Positions 19,170 to 28,449 of a stretch of DNA of 64,000 nt are shown piece by piece; position 1 is the first letter of the stretch; every line of letters begins with the position of its first letter. This DNA is from JBMYTN01 sp049604415. GTDB lineage: Bacteria; Pseudomonadota; Alphaproteobacteria; Rhodospirillales; Rhodospirillaceae. The stretch spans positions 1 to 64,000 of the forward strand of contig JBMYTN010000017.1 in the NCBI GenBank assembly GCA_049604415.1. The letters are read 5' to 3'. The position numbers and the translations under genes are program-made. A model generated the notes under the pieces. The model was not told the origin of the DNA. It did no database searches and worked only from the letters and a program-made list of their open reading frames with translations.

Positions 19170-19649
19170 ATGATCGCCGTTGGAGACAAGCTGCCTGCCG
19201 GAACCCTGTTCAAGATCGGTGACGCCGGTCCCGAAACCATCGATGCCGCTGACTATTTCGGTGCGGGCAAAGTGGTGCTGTTTTCCGTGCCGGGTGCCTT
19301 CACCCCGACCTGCTCCGCCAAGCATCTGCCGGGCTTCATCGAAAAGGAAGCCGAGTTGAAGGCCAAGGGCGTCGACAAGATCGCCTGCTTTGCCGTCAAC
19401 GACCCGTTTGTGATGAAGACCTGGGGCGAGCAGCAAGGCGCTGACGCCAAGGTCGACATGCTGAGCGACGGCAATGGCGAGTATACCGAAGCCCTGGGTC
19501 TGACCATGGACGGCTCCAAATTCGGCCTGGGCACCCGCTCCCAGCGCTTTGCCCTGGTCGCCGAAGGCGGCACCGTGACCGGTCTGTATGTGGAAGCCCC
19601 AGGGGCCTTTGAAGTCTCCAGCGCCGAAGCGGTTCTGGCCACCCTGTAA
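19170..19649 (+). CDS. Prx5-type peroxiredoxin
   Basis: A 159-aa thiol peroxidase that reduces hydrogen peroxide or organic peroxides, probably with glutathione or glutaredoxin. The peroxidatic Cys lies in PGAFTPTCSAKHLPGF, the family signature, and the conserved Arg is in LGTRSQRFALV. Length is typical for the single-domain Prx5 group. AAAGGA precedes the ATG. It may be read through from the DsbD-like gene, giving a redox-linked pair, and ends at a terminator. Confidence 0.93.
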   Translation: MIAVGDKLPAGTLFKIGDAGPETIDAADYFGAGKVVLFSVPGAFTPTCSAKHLPGFIEKEAELKAKGVDKIACFAVNDPFVMKTWGEQQGADAKVDMLSDGNGEYTEALGLTMDGSKFGLGTRSQRFALVAEGGTVTGLYVEAPGAFEVSSAEAVLATL

Positions 19650-19675
19650 GAGTCCTTCGACTCCAGATCACTCTC

Positions 19676-19713
19676 AAAGCGGCGGATCCATCACCCGGAA
19701 CCGCCGCTTTTTT
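19676..19713 (+). terminator. intrinsic terminator after the peroxiredoxin gene
   Basis: Stem AAAGCGGCGG (19676-19685) with CCGCCGCTTT (19701-19710) and six T. It touches the 3' end of the convergent rnhA gene. Confidence 0.85.
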
Positions 19714-20212
19714 ACTCTGCGTCCGGAGAGGCGCCCGGAATGCCACGCCGTGCCAAGGCATCGGCACGTTCATTGTCCGCATGACCGGCATGGCCCTTGA
19801 CCCAATGCCAAGACACCTGATGTCGCGCGGCGGCGGCTTCCAGCTGCTGCCACAGATCGGCATTCTTGACCGGCTTTTTCGCCGCCGTCTTCCAGCCCTT
19901 GGCCTTCCAGCCCGCCAGCCATTCTGTGATGCCTTTCTGGACATATTGACTGTCGGTGTAGACCGCGACGGTGACCGGTCGGGTCAAGGCCTCCAGGGCC
20001 TGGATCACCGCCATCAACTCCATGCGGTTGTTGGTGGTTTCGGGCTCGCCGCCAAACAGCTCGCGTTCTTTGCCTTTCCACCGCAGCAATGCGCCCCAGC
20101 CGCCGGGACCGGGATTACCGGAACAGGCCCCATCGGAATAGATCTCAACCACTGAGCCAGAGACAGAGACAGAGGACGCAGGAGAGGCCGTGCCGCCCTG
20201 TCCGGCGCTCAT
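19712..20212 (-). CDS. rnhA: ribonuclease HI
   Basis: Degrades the RNA strand of RNA-DNA hybrids. At 166 aa it carries the four-acid active site: Asp27 in YSDGACSGNPG, Glu in NNRMELMAV, Asp in YTDSQYV, and Asp in HADNERADALAR, together with the VKGHAGH loop. A short Ser-rich N-terminal extension precedes the fold. The ATG overlaps the end of thrB by four bases (ATGA), so the two genes are translationally coupled, an arrangement common in alphaproteobacteria. Confidence 0.96.
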   Translation of the reverse strand: MSAGQGGTASPASSVSVSGSVVEIYSDGACSGNPGPGGWGALLRWKGKERELFGGEPETTNNRMELMAVIQALEALTRPVTVAVYTDSQYVQKGITEWLAGWKAKGWKTAAKKPVKNADLWQQLEAAAARHQVSWHWVKGHAGHADNERADALARRGIPGASPDAE

Positions 20213-21174
20213 CGCTCCAGCCCATAGGCCGCCGGGCCCGTGACATGGCGGTGGAACAGCATCTTGTTGTGATATTCGAGCGGATCCTTGGGCCGAACGA
20301 AGGCACCGGGCGGCGTGTTCAGCCAGTCAAACAGCCGGGTGAGCAAGAACCGCATCGCCGCGCCCCGGGCCAGCACCGGCAGGGCCTCCCATTCCGCATC
20401 GCTCAAAGGGCGGATCGCTTGATAGCCACTGAGCAGACGCCGGGCCTTGGTGGTGTTGAACTCCCGCTCATGTTCAAAGCACCAGGCGTTCAGGCAGACC
20501 GCAAGGTCATAGGCCAGGAAATCGGTGCAGGCGAAATAGAAGTCGATCAGCCCGGACAGTTCGCCGCCTAGGAAGAACACATTGTCCGGGAACAGATCGG
20601 CATGGATCACGCCAACGGGCAGGTCTTTGGGCCACTGGGCTTCCAGATGATCCAATTCGGCCTCCAGGTCATGGCCCAGCCCCGGGGCGACCGCATCGGC
20701 GCGGGCAGCACAGCGATCATAAAGTGGACGCCAATCGGGCAGCGTCAGACTATTGCGTCTGGTGCCGGAAAACCCCTGTCCGGCCAGATGCAGGCGGGCC
20801 AAAGCCGCGCCAAGCTGACCGCAATGGTCCGGGGAGATCCGTTTCGGCCACATGCCCTCCAGGAAGGTGACAATGGCGGCGGGTCGGCCGGCCAATTCTC
20901 GCAAGGCACCCCCATCCCGCCCGGCGACCGGCACCGGGCATTCCAGGCCGGAGCCTGCCAGATGGACCATCAGGTCGAGGAAAAACGGCAGGTCATTGGG
21001 ATCGACCCGCTTTTCATACAGGGTCAGGATGTAGGGGCCGTTGGTGGTGGTCAGCAGGAAGTTGCTGTTCTCAACCCCTTCGGCAATGCCCTTACACGAC
21101 CGCACCGAGCCGATGTCATATTCGGCGACAAAGGCATCCAGTTCCTCGTCGGTTGGTTCGGTATAGACGGCCAT
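20209..21174 (-). CDS. thrB: homoserine kinase, APH-fold type (ThrB)
   Basis: Phosphorylates homoserine in threonine synthesis. This is the aminoglycoside-phosphotransferase-like type found in alphaproteobacteria (about 321 aa), not the GHMP type. Motifs are EGVENSNFLLTT, YILTLYEKRV, the catalytic loop GVIHADLFPDNVFF and the metal-binding LIDFYFA. The ATG at 21174 is chosen because AGGGGA precedes it; a TTG at 21186 is the only longer alternative. It is the first gene of a thrB-rnhA operon. Confidence 0.94.
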   Translation of the reverse strand: MAVYTEPTDEELDAFVAEYDIGSVRSCKGIAEGVENSNFLLTTTNGPYILTLYEKRVDPNDLPFFLDLMVHLAGSGLECPVPVAGRDGGALRELAGRPAAIVTFLEGMWPKRISPDHCGQLGAALARLHLAGQGFSGTRRNSLTLPDWRPLYDRCAARADAVAPGLGHDLEAELDHLEAQWPKDLPVGVIHADLFPDNVFFLGGELSGLIDFYFACTDFLAYDLAVCLNAWCFEHEREFNTTKARRLLSGYQAIRPLSDAEWEALPVLARGAAMRFLLTRLFDWLNTPPGAFVRPKDPLEYHNKMLFHRHVTGPAAYGLER

Positions 21175-21321
21175 GTGTCCCCTCAACGCCTGCTATCCCC
21201 GCCACCGCAGCCTGTGGCGGGATCGGGCATGCTTATCAGCTTGGTTGGCCGGGGAAAAGGGGGCGCGCTTGCCCCACACAGGGCAATCGTGTATCGGAGG
21301 GGACCCACCGAGGAGTGCGCC

Positions 21322-21852
21322 ATGCCCCGTTTTGCCCCAATTCTGTCCGCGTTGTTGGTTCCCTTGATCCTGGCGGCCTGTTCAACCTTCAGCGCCGAGG
21401 ACAATCGCAAATGTCCGCAGATCCGGATTGACCGGGCGACGGCCTCCTTGGTGCAGTTCCGCCCTGGCCCGGGCAAGGACATCACCGACATTGTCATGGA
21501 GGGCGAGGTTGCGGGCTATGGCGGGGAATGCGTTTATGATGATGAGGGGGTCGAGGTCACCCTTAGCCCGCAATTCGGGGTCTTTATCGGCCCGGCCTCT
21601 GTGAACCGGACCGCCAGTTTCAGCTATTTCATTGCCATTCCGGCCTTCTTCCCGGATCCCGGCGCCAAGCAGATTTTCAATGCCAGTGTCACCCTGCCAG
21701 CCAATATCAGCCGGGGGGAATTTGTTGGCGAGCAGGTGACGATCAACATTCCGCTGGATCCCAACCGGTCTGCTGAAAATATGGAGATCTTTCTCGGCTT
21801 CCAACTGACCGCCGAGCAGCTGCAGCACAACCGCACGAGAAGCGTTAGGTAG
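21322..21852 (+). CDS. predicted lipoprotein of unknown function
   Basis: A 176-aa exported protein with a clear type II signal and lipobox LAAC (cleavage before Cys20). The mature part looks beta-rich (VMEGEVAGYGGECVYDDEGVE, ASFSYFIAIPAF) and has two further Cys residues. I do not recognise the family, although similar small lipoproteins are common in alphaproteobacteria. AGGAG precedes the ATG. It is divergent from thrB, and a family B repeat begins immediately after its stop. Confidence 0.75.
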   Translation: MPRFAPILSALLVPLILAACSTFSAEDNRKCPQIRIDRATASLVQFRPGPGKDITDIVMEGEVAGYGGECVYDDEGVEVTLSPQFGVFIGPASVNRTASFSYFIAIPAFFPDPGAKQIFNASVTLPANISRGEFVGEQVTINIPLDPNRSAENMEIFLGFQLTAEQLQHNRTRSVR

Positions 21853-21855
21853 CGG

Positions 21856-22047
21856 AGTTTTGGGGGCGCGCTTGCGCCGTGAGTCTCTGTGTCTCACGAC
21901 AGTCGCTGCGCGCCTGTCTCCGACGGGGCGGGCCATGGGGCCCGGCGCCCTTTGGGCTTGCCGCTCCCGTCGGGAGCGGAAGAAGACTTCAGCGGCGCAT
22001 TTGACAGCTTACTGATGCGGGGGTTTGGGGGCGCGCTTGCGCCCCCA
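21856..22047 (+). repeat. family B hairpin repeat, copy 1
   Basis: A roughly 190-bp intergenic element starting four bases after the lipoprotein stop. Its core (from about 21889) begins GTGTCTCACGAC and includes GGGCGGGCCATGGGGCCC and the hairpin CCGCTCCCG/CGGGAGCGG at 21961-21979. It ends with the stem GGGGGCGC/GCGCCCCC (22027-22046, loop GCTT). The same core recurs near 47.2 and, inverted, near 50.5 kb. Confidence 0.75.
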
Positions 22048-22149
22048 ACCTTTCGACTTCTTATGCGCTCAGCTTGGTTTTTGGAGTAAAGCGACCCGGG
22101 AAGCGTTGCAATGCGGCACCGCACCCCCTACTCTGTTAACTGTTCCCGA

Positions 22150-22386
22150 CACCGCTTCGGGAGAGTGTTCGGCAGAGCCTTGGTCACCCCAAAGCCCTGT
22201 AAGAGCCGCCGAAGGAGCAACCGCCCCCGGAAACTCTCAGGCAAATGGACCGAAGCGGCTTGGAGCCTCTGGAAAGCAGGGGTCGGATCCGGTTGTCCAT
22301 CCTTAGGCAGCCCCGTCCCCTCACCGAAGATGGAAACCGCCACCCCGGCGGCGACTCTTTCAGGTTCAGACGACAGAGGGGGGTGA
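22150..22386 (+). ncRNA. tandem glycine riboswitch
   Basis: Two consecutive glycine aptamers are readable by eye. The first (about 22155-22255) contains CGGGAGAGTG, GCCGCCGAAGGAGCAA and AACTCTCAGGCAAA. The second (about 22266-22383) contains CCTCTGGAAAGC, CACCGAAGATGGAAACC and ACTCTTTCAGGTTCAGACGA followed by CAGAGG. It precedes the glycine cleavage operon, where this class normally switches expression on when glycine is abundant. The 130 bases between aptamer 2 and gcvT would hold the expression platform. Confidence 0.93.
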
Positions 22387-22513
22387 TGTGCGGTGTTTGA
22401 CCCCGCATGGTCTGCAGACCCTCCGGCGCTGTCGGAGTCGGTCCAAGATCCTGTGCGGCCAAATGGTGCCATCGCCCGCCCGTTTCCTGCTCGCCGCTCC
22501 AGGACCCCGCCGC

Positions 22514-23641
22514 ATGTCTTCTTCGCCTTCCTCCGAGCCGACCGCCCTGCGGACCACCCCGCTGGACGCTCTGCATCGCCGCCTTGGTGCGCGCATGGTG
22601 CCCTTTGCCGGCTATGCCATGCCGGTGCAATATCCCGATGGCATCATCAAAGAGCATCTGCACTGCCGCAACGCCGCAGCGCTGTTCGATGTCTCGCATA
22701 TGGGTCAAGCGGTGCTCAGCGGCCCGGACCGGGTTGCCGCGCTGCAAAGCCTGGTTCCCGGGGCCATCGCCATTCTGAAGCCCGGACGCCAGCGCTATAC
22801 CCTGTTCACCAATGAGACCGGCGGCATTCTCGATGATCTGATGGTCACCGCCCGGGAAGACGATTTGTTCCTGGTGGTCAATGCCGCCTGCAAGGACGCC
22901 GACTTCGCCCTGCTGGCCAGCGCCACCGAAGGCCGGGACGCAAGCCTGGAGATCCTGGACGACCGTGCACTGCTGGCCTTGCAAGGCCCGAAAGCGGTCG
23001 CCGCCTTTGCCAGCCTCGCCCCCGATATCAATGCCCTGCGCTTTATGCAAGGGGCGGCCATGAGCGCCGGAGACATCCCGGTCTTCGTCACCCGCTCGGG
23101 CTATACCGGTGAGGATGGCGTAGAAATCTCCGTAGCTGCCGATCAGGCTGAAGCCTTGGCCGAAGCCCTGCTGGCCCTTGACGATGTGGCACCTGCGGGT
23201 TTGGGCTCCCGGGACAGCCTGCGCCTGGAGGCCGGGCTGTGTCTTTATGGCTCGGACATCGACACCGAAACCTCGCCGATTGAGGCCGGGCTGGCCTGGA
23301 CCCTGGGCAAGAAACGCAAGGCCGCCGGAGACTTCCCCGGTGCCGAGCGGATCCTGAAGGACCTGGCTGACGGGCCGGGCAAGAAGCGCGTCGGCCTGTC
23401 GGTCGAGGGCCGCCGCCCGGTCCGCGCCCATATGCCGATCCAGGACCCGAGCACCGGCGAGACCGTGGGCGAGATCACCTCGGGCGGGTTCTCACCCTGC
23501 CTGGAAGCCCCGATCGCCATGGGCTATGTCCCCGCTGCACTGGCCGAGCCGGGGACCGTGCTCTCTGTGCCGGTGCGCGGCACCGACATCAAGGTCACCG
23601 TGGCCGCCCTGCCCTTCACGCCCCATCGCTATCAAATCTGA
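22514..23641 (+). CDS. gcvT: aminomethyltransferase, glycine cleavage T protein
   Basis: Transfers the methylene group of glycine, bound on lipoyl-H protein, to tetrahydrofolate and releases ammonia. About 375 aa, full length. Characteristic blocks are LHRRLGARMVPFAGYAMPVQ, FDVSHMGQ, YTLFTNETGGILDDL, SGYTGEDGVEI and LGSRDSLRLEAGLCLYG. The ATG at 22514 is taken because the family-conserved N terminus begins soon after and CCAGGA lies upstream; the frame is open to 22388 in riboswitch leader sequence. First gene of the gcv operon. Confidence 0.95.
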   Translation: MSSSPSSEPTALRTTPLDALHRRLGARMVPFAGYAMPVQYPDGIIKEHLHCRNAAALFDVSHMGQAVLSGPDRVAALQSLVPGAIAILKPGRQRYTLFTNETGGILDDLMVTAREDDLFLVVNAACKDADFALLASATEGRDASLEILDDRALLALQGPKAVAAFASLAPDINALRFMQGAAMSAGDIPVFVTRSGYTGEDGVEISVAADQAEALAEALLALDDVAPAGLGSRDSLRLEAGLCLYGSDIDTETSPIEAGLAWTLGKKRKAAGDFPGAERILKDLADGPGKKRVGLSVEGRRPVRAHMPIQDPSTGETVGEITSGGFSPCLEAPIAMGYVPAALAEPGTVLSVPVRGTDIKVTVAALPFTPHRYQI

Positions 23642-23710
23642 CCGCCTCGGCCAGATACGCTTTTTCATCCCCTCGGCCTCCGCACCACAAGCCAAAAAGG
23701 ACCGACCCAC

Positions 23711-24088
23711 ATGAGCGCCCTGTATTTCACCGAAGACCATGAGTGGATCCTTGTTGAGGACAATATCGGCACCGTCGGCATCACCGATTTCGCCCAAAAG
23801 CAATTGGGTGATGTGGTGTTCATTGAGCTGCCGGAAAACGATGTGGATGTCGAGCAGGGCAAAGAGGCTGGGGTCGTGGAATCGGTCAAGGCCGCCAGCG
23901 ACATCTACTCCCCAGTTTCCGGCAAGATCGTCGAGGGCAATGAAACCATTGTTGACCAGCCCGGCCTGGTGAACGAGGACGCCATGGGCGATGGCTGGTT
24001 CTACAAAATCGCCCTGTCCGACCCGACCGAACTGGACAACCTGATGGACAAGGACGCCTACGACAAGCTGGTCGAATCCCAATCCTAA
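23711..24088 (+). CDS. gcvH: glycine cleavage system H protein
   Basis: Lipoyl carrier protein (125 aa) that shuttles the aminomethyl intermediate between the P, T and L proteins. The lipoylation site Lys60 is in ESVKAASDIYSPVSG. N-terminal YFTEDHEWI and VGITDFAQKQLGDVVF are typical. It follows gcvT by 69 bases with AAAAGGA upstream of the ATG. Confidence 0.97.
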   Translation: MSALYFTEDHEWILVEDNIGTVGITDFAQKQLGDVVFIELPENDVDVEQGKEAGVVESVKAASDIYSPVSGKIVEGNETIVDQPGLVNEDAMGDGWFYKIALSDPTELDNLMDKDAYDKLVESQS

Positions 24089-24101
24089 GCGCGTCTGTAG
24101 C

Positions 24102-24140
24102 GATGGGACCACAGGACTCTAATCCAACAGCGGTCCCATC
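24102..24140 (+). promoter_or_regulatory. hairpin between gcvH and gcvPA
   Basis: GATGGGACC (24102-24110) pairs perfectly with GGTCCCATC (24132-24140) across 21 bases. There is no T run, so it is more likely a partial attenuator or mRNA-stability element within the operon than a terminator. Confidence 0.5.
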
Positions 24141-24194
24141 CGTATCCCTTACACCACCCTTCCGCTCCACCTCCTGACCCTTCTGGAGATGCCC

Positions 24195-25577
24195 GTGCGT
24201 TATCTGCCCCATACCGATAAGGACCGCGCCGAGATGCTTTCGGTGATCGGCACCGAGAGCATTGATGCCCTCTATAGCGATGTGCCCGATGCGGCCTGGA
24301 GCCAGAAACAGGACTTCACCGGCGTGCCCGACCATGGCGCGGAATGGGCTGTGGAGCGCGAGCTGTCCGCCCTGGCCGCCCAGAACATGACCGGCGGGTC
24401 TGTGCCGTTCTTTTTGGGTGCCGGGGTCTATCGCCACCATGTCCCGGCCTCGGTCGATTATCTGATCCAGCGCGGCGAATTCCTGACCGCCTACACGCCC
24501 TATCAGCCGGAAATCGCCCAAGGCACGCTGCAATATCTGTTCGAGTTCCAGACCCAGGTCGCCCTGATGACCGGGATGGAGGTCGCCAATGCCTCGATGT
24601 ATGACGGTGCGACCTCCTGCGCCGAAGCCGCCGCCATGGCCGCCCGGGTCACCCGGCGCAAATCCGTGGTGCTGTCCGGCGGGCTGCACCCGCATTATCG
24701 CGCGGTGACCGAAACCCAATTCCGCCATCTGGATGCGGATGTGGAACTGCTCGGCCCGGATCCGCTGGGCATGGAAGATCTGATCGGTCGGGTCGACAGC
24801 CGGACCGCCTGTGTGGTGGTGCAAAACCCCGATGTGTTCGGGCGGCTGCGGGATCTGACCCCGCTGTCTGAGGCCTGCAAAGAGGTCGGCGCGCTGTTGG
24901 TGGTGGCCGTGGCCGAGCCGGTCAGCCTTGGCCTTGTCACCCCGCCCGGAGCCATGGGGGCGGACATTGTTGTGGCCGAGGGCCATGCCTTGGGCTCGCC
25001 GATGAATTTTGGCGGCCCCGGTGTCGGGCTGTTCGCCACCCGGAAAAAATACATCCGGCAAATGCCGGGCCGTCTGGTTGGCGAAACCGTGGACGAAGAT
25101 GGTCGGCGCGGCTGGGTGCTGACCCTGTCAACCCGGGAGCAGCATATCCGCCGCGAGAAGGCGACCTCGAACATCTGCACCAATTCCGGCCTGATCGCCT
25201 TGGCCTTCACAATCCATATGAGCCTGTTGGGCGAGGCCGGGTTCACCGGTCTGGCAGAGGTCAATCATCGCAATGCCGTGGCCCTGGCCCAACGGCTGGA
25301 GAAACTGCCGGGGGTATCGATCCTGCCCAAGGCCTTTTTCAATGAATTCGCCCTGAGGCTGCCCTGCCCGGCGACCCCGGTGGTCGAGGCCCTGGCGGCG
25401 CGCGGCATTCTCGGCGGGGTCCCGGCCTCCCGGCTGTATCCGACCTATCCGGAGCTGGCGGATCTGCTGCTCGTCACCGCGACGGAGACCACCCTGGCCA
25501 GTGATATGGACGCCTTGGCCCAGGCCTTGGGCGAAATTCTGCCAACGATCCCGAAAACCGAGGAGGCTGGCCAATGA
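24195..25577 (+). CDS. gcvPA: glycine dehydrogenase (decarboxylating) subunit 1
   Basis: N-terminal half of the split P protein (about 460 aa), which with gcvPB decarboxylates glycine. Blocks include GAGVYRHHVPASVDYL, FLTAYTPYQPEIAQGTLQ, MTGMEVANASMYDGATS and TREQHIRREKATSNICTN. The GTG at 24195 is preferred: GGAG abuts the nearby ATG at 24189 but is six bases from the GTG, and MRYLPHTDKDR is the usual family start. Its end overlaps gcvPB by four bases. Confidence 0.95.
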   Translation: MRYLPHTDKDRAEMLSVIGTESIDALYSDVPDAAWSQKQDFTGVPDHGAEWAVERELSALAAQNMTGGSVPFFLGAGVYRHHVPASVDYLIQRGEFLTAYTPYQPEIAQGTLQYLFEFQTQVALMTGMEVANASMYDGATSCAEAAAMAARVTRRKSVVLSGGLHPHYRAVTETQFRHLDADVELLGPDPLGMEDLIGRVDSRTACVVVQNPDVFGRLRDLTPLSEACKEVGALLVVAVAEPVSLGLVTPPGAMGADIVVAEGHALGSPMNFGGPGVGLFATRKKYIRQMPGRLVGETVDEDGRRGWVLTLSTREQHIRREKATSNICTNSGLIALAFTIHMSLLGEAGFTGLAEVNHRNAVALAQRLEKLPGVSILPKAFFNEFALRLPCPATPVVEALAARGILGGVPASRLYPTYPELADLLLVTATETTLASDMDALAQALGEILPTIPKTEEAGQ

Positions 25578-27109
25578 GCACGCCGACCACGACCGTGACC
25601 ACCCATACCGGCAATCGGGGCCTGCAGATTGAAGAGCCCCTGATCTTTGAACAGGGCTCCGAAGGCAAAACGGCGGTGGATTTGCCAGCTCAGGCCGATC
25701 CCTCGGTTGACGGCGTTGGCGCAGAGCGTCTGGATGGCCTGCGCCGAGAGGGCGGAGTTGGCCTGCCCGGCCTGTCCGAGCCCCAGGTGGTGCGCCACTA
25801 CACCCGCCTGTCGCAAAAGAACTATTCCATCGACACCGGCTTTTATCCGCTGGGGTCTTGCACCATGAAGCACAATCCGCGTCTGAACGAAAAGATGGCG
25901 CGGCTGCCGGGCTTTGCCGATATCCACCCGTTCCAACCGATCTCCACCGTGCAAGGTGCTCTCGGGGTCATGGAGCGGCTGGCGGGTCTGCTGAAGGGGT
26001 TGACCGGCATGCCAGCGGTGGCCTTGTCCCCGGCGGCCGGGGCCCATGGCGAGCTCTGTGGCATGATGGCGATCCGCGCGGCATTGGATGCGGTGGGCTC
26101 GAACCGCTCCACGGTGCTGGTGCCGGACTCAGCCCATGGCACCAACCCGGCGACGGCGGCGGCTTGCGGCTATTCGGTGACCTCGGTGCCCGCCAATGAT
26201 CGTGGCCGGGTCGATCTGGATGCCTTTAAGGAGCGGTTGGATGGCAGTGTGGCGGCGGCCATGCTGACCAATCCCAACACCTGTGGCCTGTTTGAAAATG
26301 ACATTGTCGCGCTGGCCGAGGCAGTGCATGACGCCGGGGCCTATCTCTACATGGACGGGGCCAATTTCAACGCCATTGTCGGGCGGGTAAAGATCTCCGA
26401 CCTCGGCGTTGATGCCATGCATATCAATCTGCACAAAACCTTCTCCACCCCCCATGGCGGGGGCGGTCCTGGCTCCGGCCCGACTGTGTTTTCGGACGCC
26501 CTGGCCCCCTTTGTGCCGCTGCCCTTCGTGGTCAGCGGTCCCAATGGCGGCTTTGATCTGGCGGAAACGGCAGATCCGTCTTGCCTACCGGAGGGCGCGC
26601 AGCCTTTTGGTCGCCTGAAGGGCTTCCATGGCCAGTTCGGCGTCTTTGTCCGCGCCTTGTCCTACATCCTGTCCATGGGGCTGGATGGCTTGCGCCAGGC
26701 CTCCGGTGATGCGGTGCTGAACGCCAATTATCTGCTGGCCCGGTTGGGCGAAAGCCTGAGCCCGTCCTTTGATGGACCCTGCATGCATGAGGCCTTGTTC
26801 GATGACCGGTTCTTAAAGGACACCGGCGTGTCGACCCTGGACTTTGCCAAGGCGATGATCGACGAGGGCTTCCACCCGATGACGATGTATTTCCCGCTGG
26901 TGGTCCATGGTGCCTTGCTGATGGAACCGACGGAAAGCGAAAGCCGCGCGACGTTGGATTCCTTCTGCGAAGCGGTGTTGGCCTTGGCGGAGAAAGCCCG
27001 CAGCGAAGGGGCGGAGCCGTTCAAACAGGCCCCGGTCCTGACCCCGCGCCGTCGGTTGGACGAGACCAAAGCCGCCCGCTCCCCGGTCCTGCGCTGGGAA
27101 GAGGCATAA
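25574..27109 (+). CDS. gcvPB: glycine dehydrogenase (decarboxylating) subunit 2
   Basis: C-terminal, pyridoxal-phosphate-binding half of the split P protein (511 aa). The PLP lysine is Lys288 in NLHKTFSTPHGGGGPGSGP; other blocks are YPLGSCTMKHNPRLNE, SAHGTNPATAA and NPNTCGLFE. It is translationally coupled to gcvPA through ATGA and is the last gene of the riboswitch-controlled operon, followed by a terminator. Confidence 0.97.
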   Translation: MSTPTTTVTTHTGNRGLQIEEPLIFEQGSEGKTAVDLPAQADPSVDGVGAERLDGLRREGGVGLPGLSEPQVVRHYTRLSQKNYSIDTGFYPLGSCTMKHNPRLNEKMARLPGFADIHPFQPISTVQGALGVMERLAGLLKGLTGMPAVALSPAAGAHGELCGMMAIRAALDAVGSNRSTVLVPDSAHGTNPATAAACGYSVTSVPANDRGRVDLDAFKERLDGSVAAAMLTNPNTCGLFENDIVALAEAVHDAGAYLYMDGANFNAIVGRVKISDLGVDAMHINLHKTFSTPHGGGGPGSGPTVFSDALAPFVPLPFVVSGPNGGFDLAETADPSCLPEGAQPFGRLKGFHGQFGVFVRALSYILSMGLDGLRQASGDAVLNANYLLARLGESLSPSFDGPCMHEALFDDRFLKDTGVSTLDFAKAMIDEGFHPMTMYFPLVVHGALLMEPTESESRATLDSFCEAVLALAEKARSEGAEPFKQAPVLTPRRRLDETKAARSPVLRWEEA

Positions 27110-27149
27110 CCGCAGAGCTCTTCGCGTTCCGCTCGCGTCATCGCTTAGG

Positions 27150-27187
27150 AAGCCCGCTGCTCCAATCTCAGGAGCGGCGGGCTTTTT
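27150..27187 (+). terminator. intrinsic terminator of the gcv operon
   Basis: A 14-bp stem AAGCCCGCTGCTCC/GGAGCGGCGGGCTT with one T-G pair, loop of seven, and a T run of five. It marks the left border of the AT-richer islet. Confidence 0.88.
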
Positions 27188-27421
27188 ACTTGGCTCAACG
27201 CTCAATTGGGCCACGGTACTGATTATTGCCTTACACTTTTTACGACACCACGACACTGTGACAGCAATGAGACCGCCACTGCTGTCACCGATCTTCGGTT
27301 ATCTTGGCGTTCACTTGAATACAACTTAGATTTAATTTATTTGTAAAAAACTGATCTTTGATTTAACAAATCCGCCCTGGCTCCCATATCACCCCAAGAG
27401 TCCGAGATTCGTTCACTAAAT

Positions 27422-27459
27422 TTGTAGCCTCAAAAACTCTTTTGCAGCCCCTTGTAGGG
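27422..27459 (+). promoter_or_regulatory. helically phased TTGYA repeats, site a
   Basis: TTGTAGCC (27422), TTGCAGCC (27442) and TTGTAGGG (27452) are spaced exactly 20 and 10 bp apart, on one face of the helix. The site is about 200 bp upstream of the first islet gene and has relatives at 29537, 30601 and 30855. Probably an operator for an unknown regulator. The rest of the 470-bp gap holds a hairpin TGACAGCA/TGCTGTCA (27259-27287) and a leader stem near 27583-27623. Confidence 0.5.
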
Positions 27460-27659
27460 TGCTGCTGGCTCAATATTTCAATTTTGTTTAGCTGTGTTCA
27501 GTCTAAGCGATTGTTATATGGATATGACGGTCCAAACATGATATCTGGTGTTTCTCAAAAGATCAGGACACACATCTAGCCTTTTTGGCGTAAGGCCCGG
27601 GTGAGATAACCCAGGACTTCGCCAAGATGGGCACGATACCTAAACTAAACGGAACCATC

Positions 27660-28364
27660 ATGTCTGTGCCAAATAAACTTGAGTCTTTGTTGCGGGTCGA
27701 CGTTAGCCATGATGGCTGGGAGCACGACATTGCGAACACCAAAAAGGCGTTCTATTGCAGGGGACTCAACACTTTTAAGAGAAAAATCTTAAGTAAATCG
27801 ACTTCCATAAACAGCAATATTGACAGCTGGAGCCGTTTTATTCCGCACATGGTGGAGACGATTCAATCTCGGCAAGAGTGGTTAGACTCTCCTCTCCTTC
27901 CAAACATCGAAAACTACTCTATCCTACAGGCAAAAGATGCGTTTTCCTTAAACAGAAAACCAGTCCTGCTCGGGAAGGCAATCCAATCTATTACCTTACT
28001 GGAAGCGGTAGCCAAAGAAATACTTGAAAATACCGGGGACAGCATAGACCCGAGCATTGCTTATGAGCTGGTCAGTATCGAGGCTGCCATATCTTACATT
28101 CCAGGTTTTAATCGACCCGCACTGAAGACTGGATTGGCAAAGTCCTCTGACCTGAAACAGCAACTACTTAAACATACAGGACAACGCAGCCTCGCGGTTT
28201 TCTTCCAAATGGCCGACCGCAAGAATACGGTGACGCATAGCTTGGCCGTAAAAACATATGAAGTTTTGACGCAGTTTCCGGCCTTCAAATCAATCGGAGA
28301 ACCGGAGTTTCGTTTCAGCAAGGCTCAGACAATCAGTCCGTCAAAAGATGAGATCATCGATTAG
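27660..28364 (+). CDS. islet protein A1, unknown family
   Basis: I do not recognise this 234-aa protein. It is predicted cytoplasmic and mostly helical, with no signal peptide or membrane segment. It is a clear paralogue of the gene at 31010: both share an N-terminal HDGWExDIAN motif, a central GKAxQ block, TGDSxDPSIxYE, a very conserved IEAAISYIPGF and a MADRKxxVTH block. The ATG at 27660 is chosen because it aligns with the start of the paralogue and the base pattern just before it (GGAACCAT) resembles the one there; an in-frame ATG at 27627 would add 11 residues. Base composition is AT-richer than the flanking housekeeping genes, suggesting acquisition by transfer. It converges with the cyclase-like gene at 28558. 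Confidence 0.8.
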   Translation: MSVPNKLESLLRVDVSHDGWEHDIANTKKAFYCRGLNTFKRKILSKSTSINSNIDSWSRFIPHMVETIQSRQEWLDSPLLPNIENYSILQAKDAFSLNRKPVLLGKAIQSITLLEAVAKEILENTGDSIDPSIAYELVSIEAAISYIPGFNRPALKTGLAKSSDLKQQLLKHTGQRSLAVFFQMADRKNTVTHSLAVKTYEVLTQFPAFKSIGEPEFRFSKAQTISPSKDEIID

Positions 28365-28449
28365 CCTATTTGCTGAGGCATACCTAAAAGCCAGTCAGCT
28401 CGGGCGTAGCCACGAATCCCTGCCATACTAATAAAGACCGCACTTCTTT

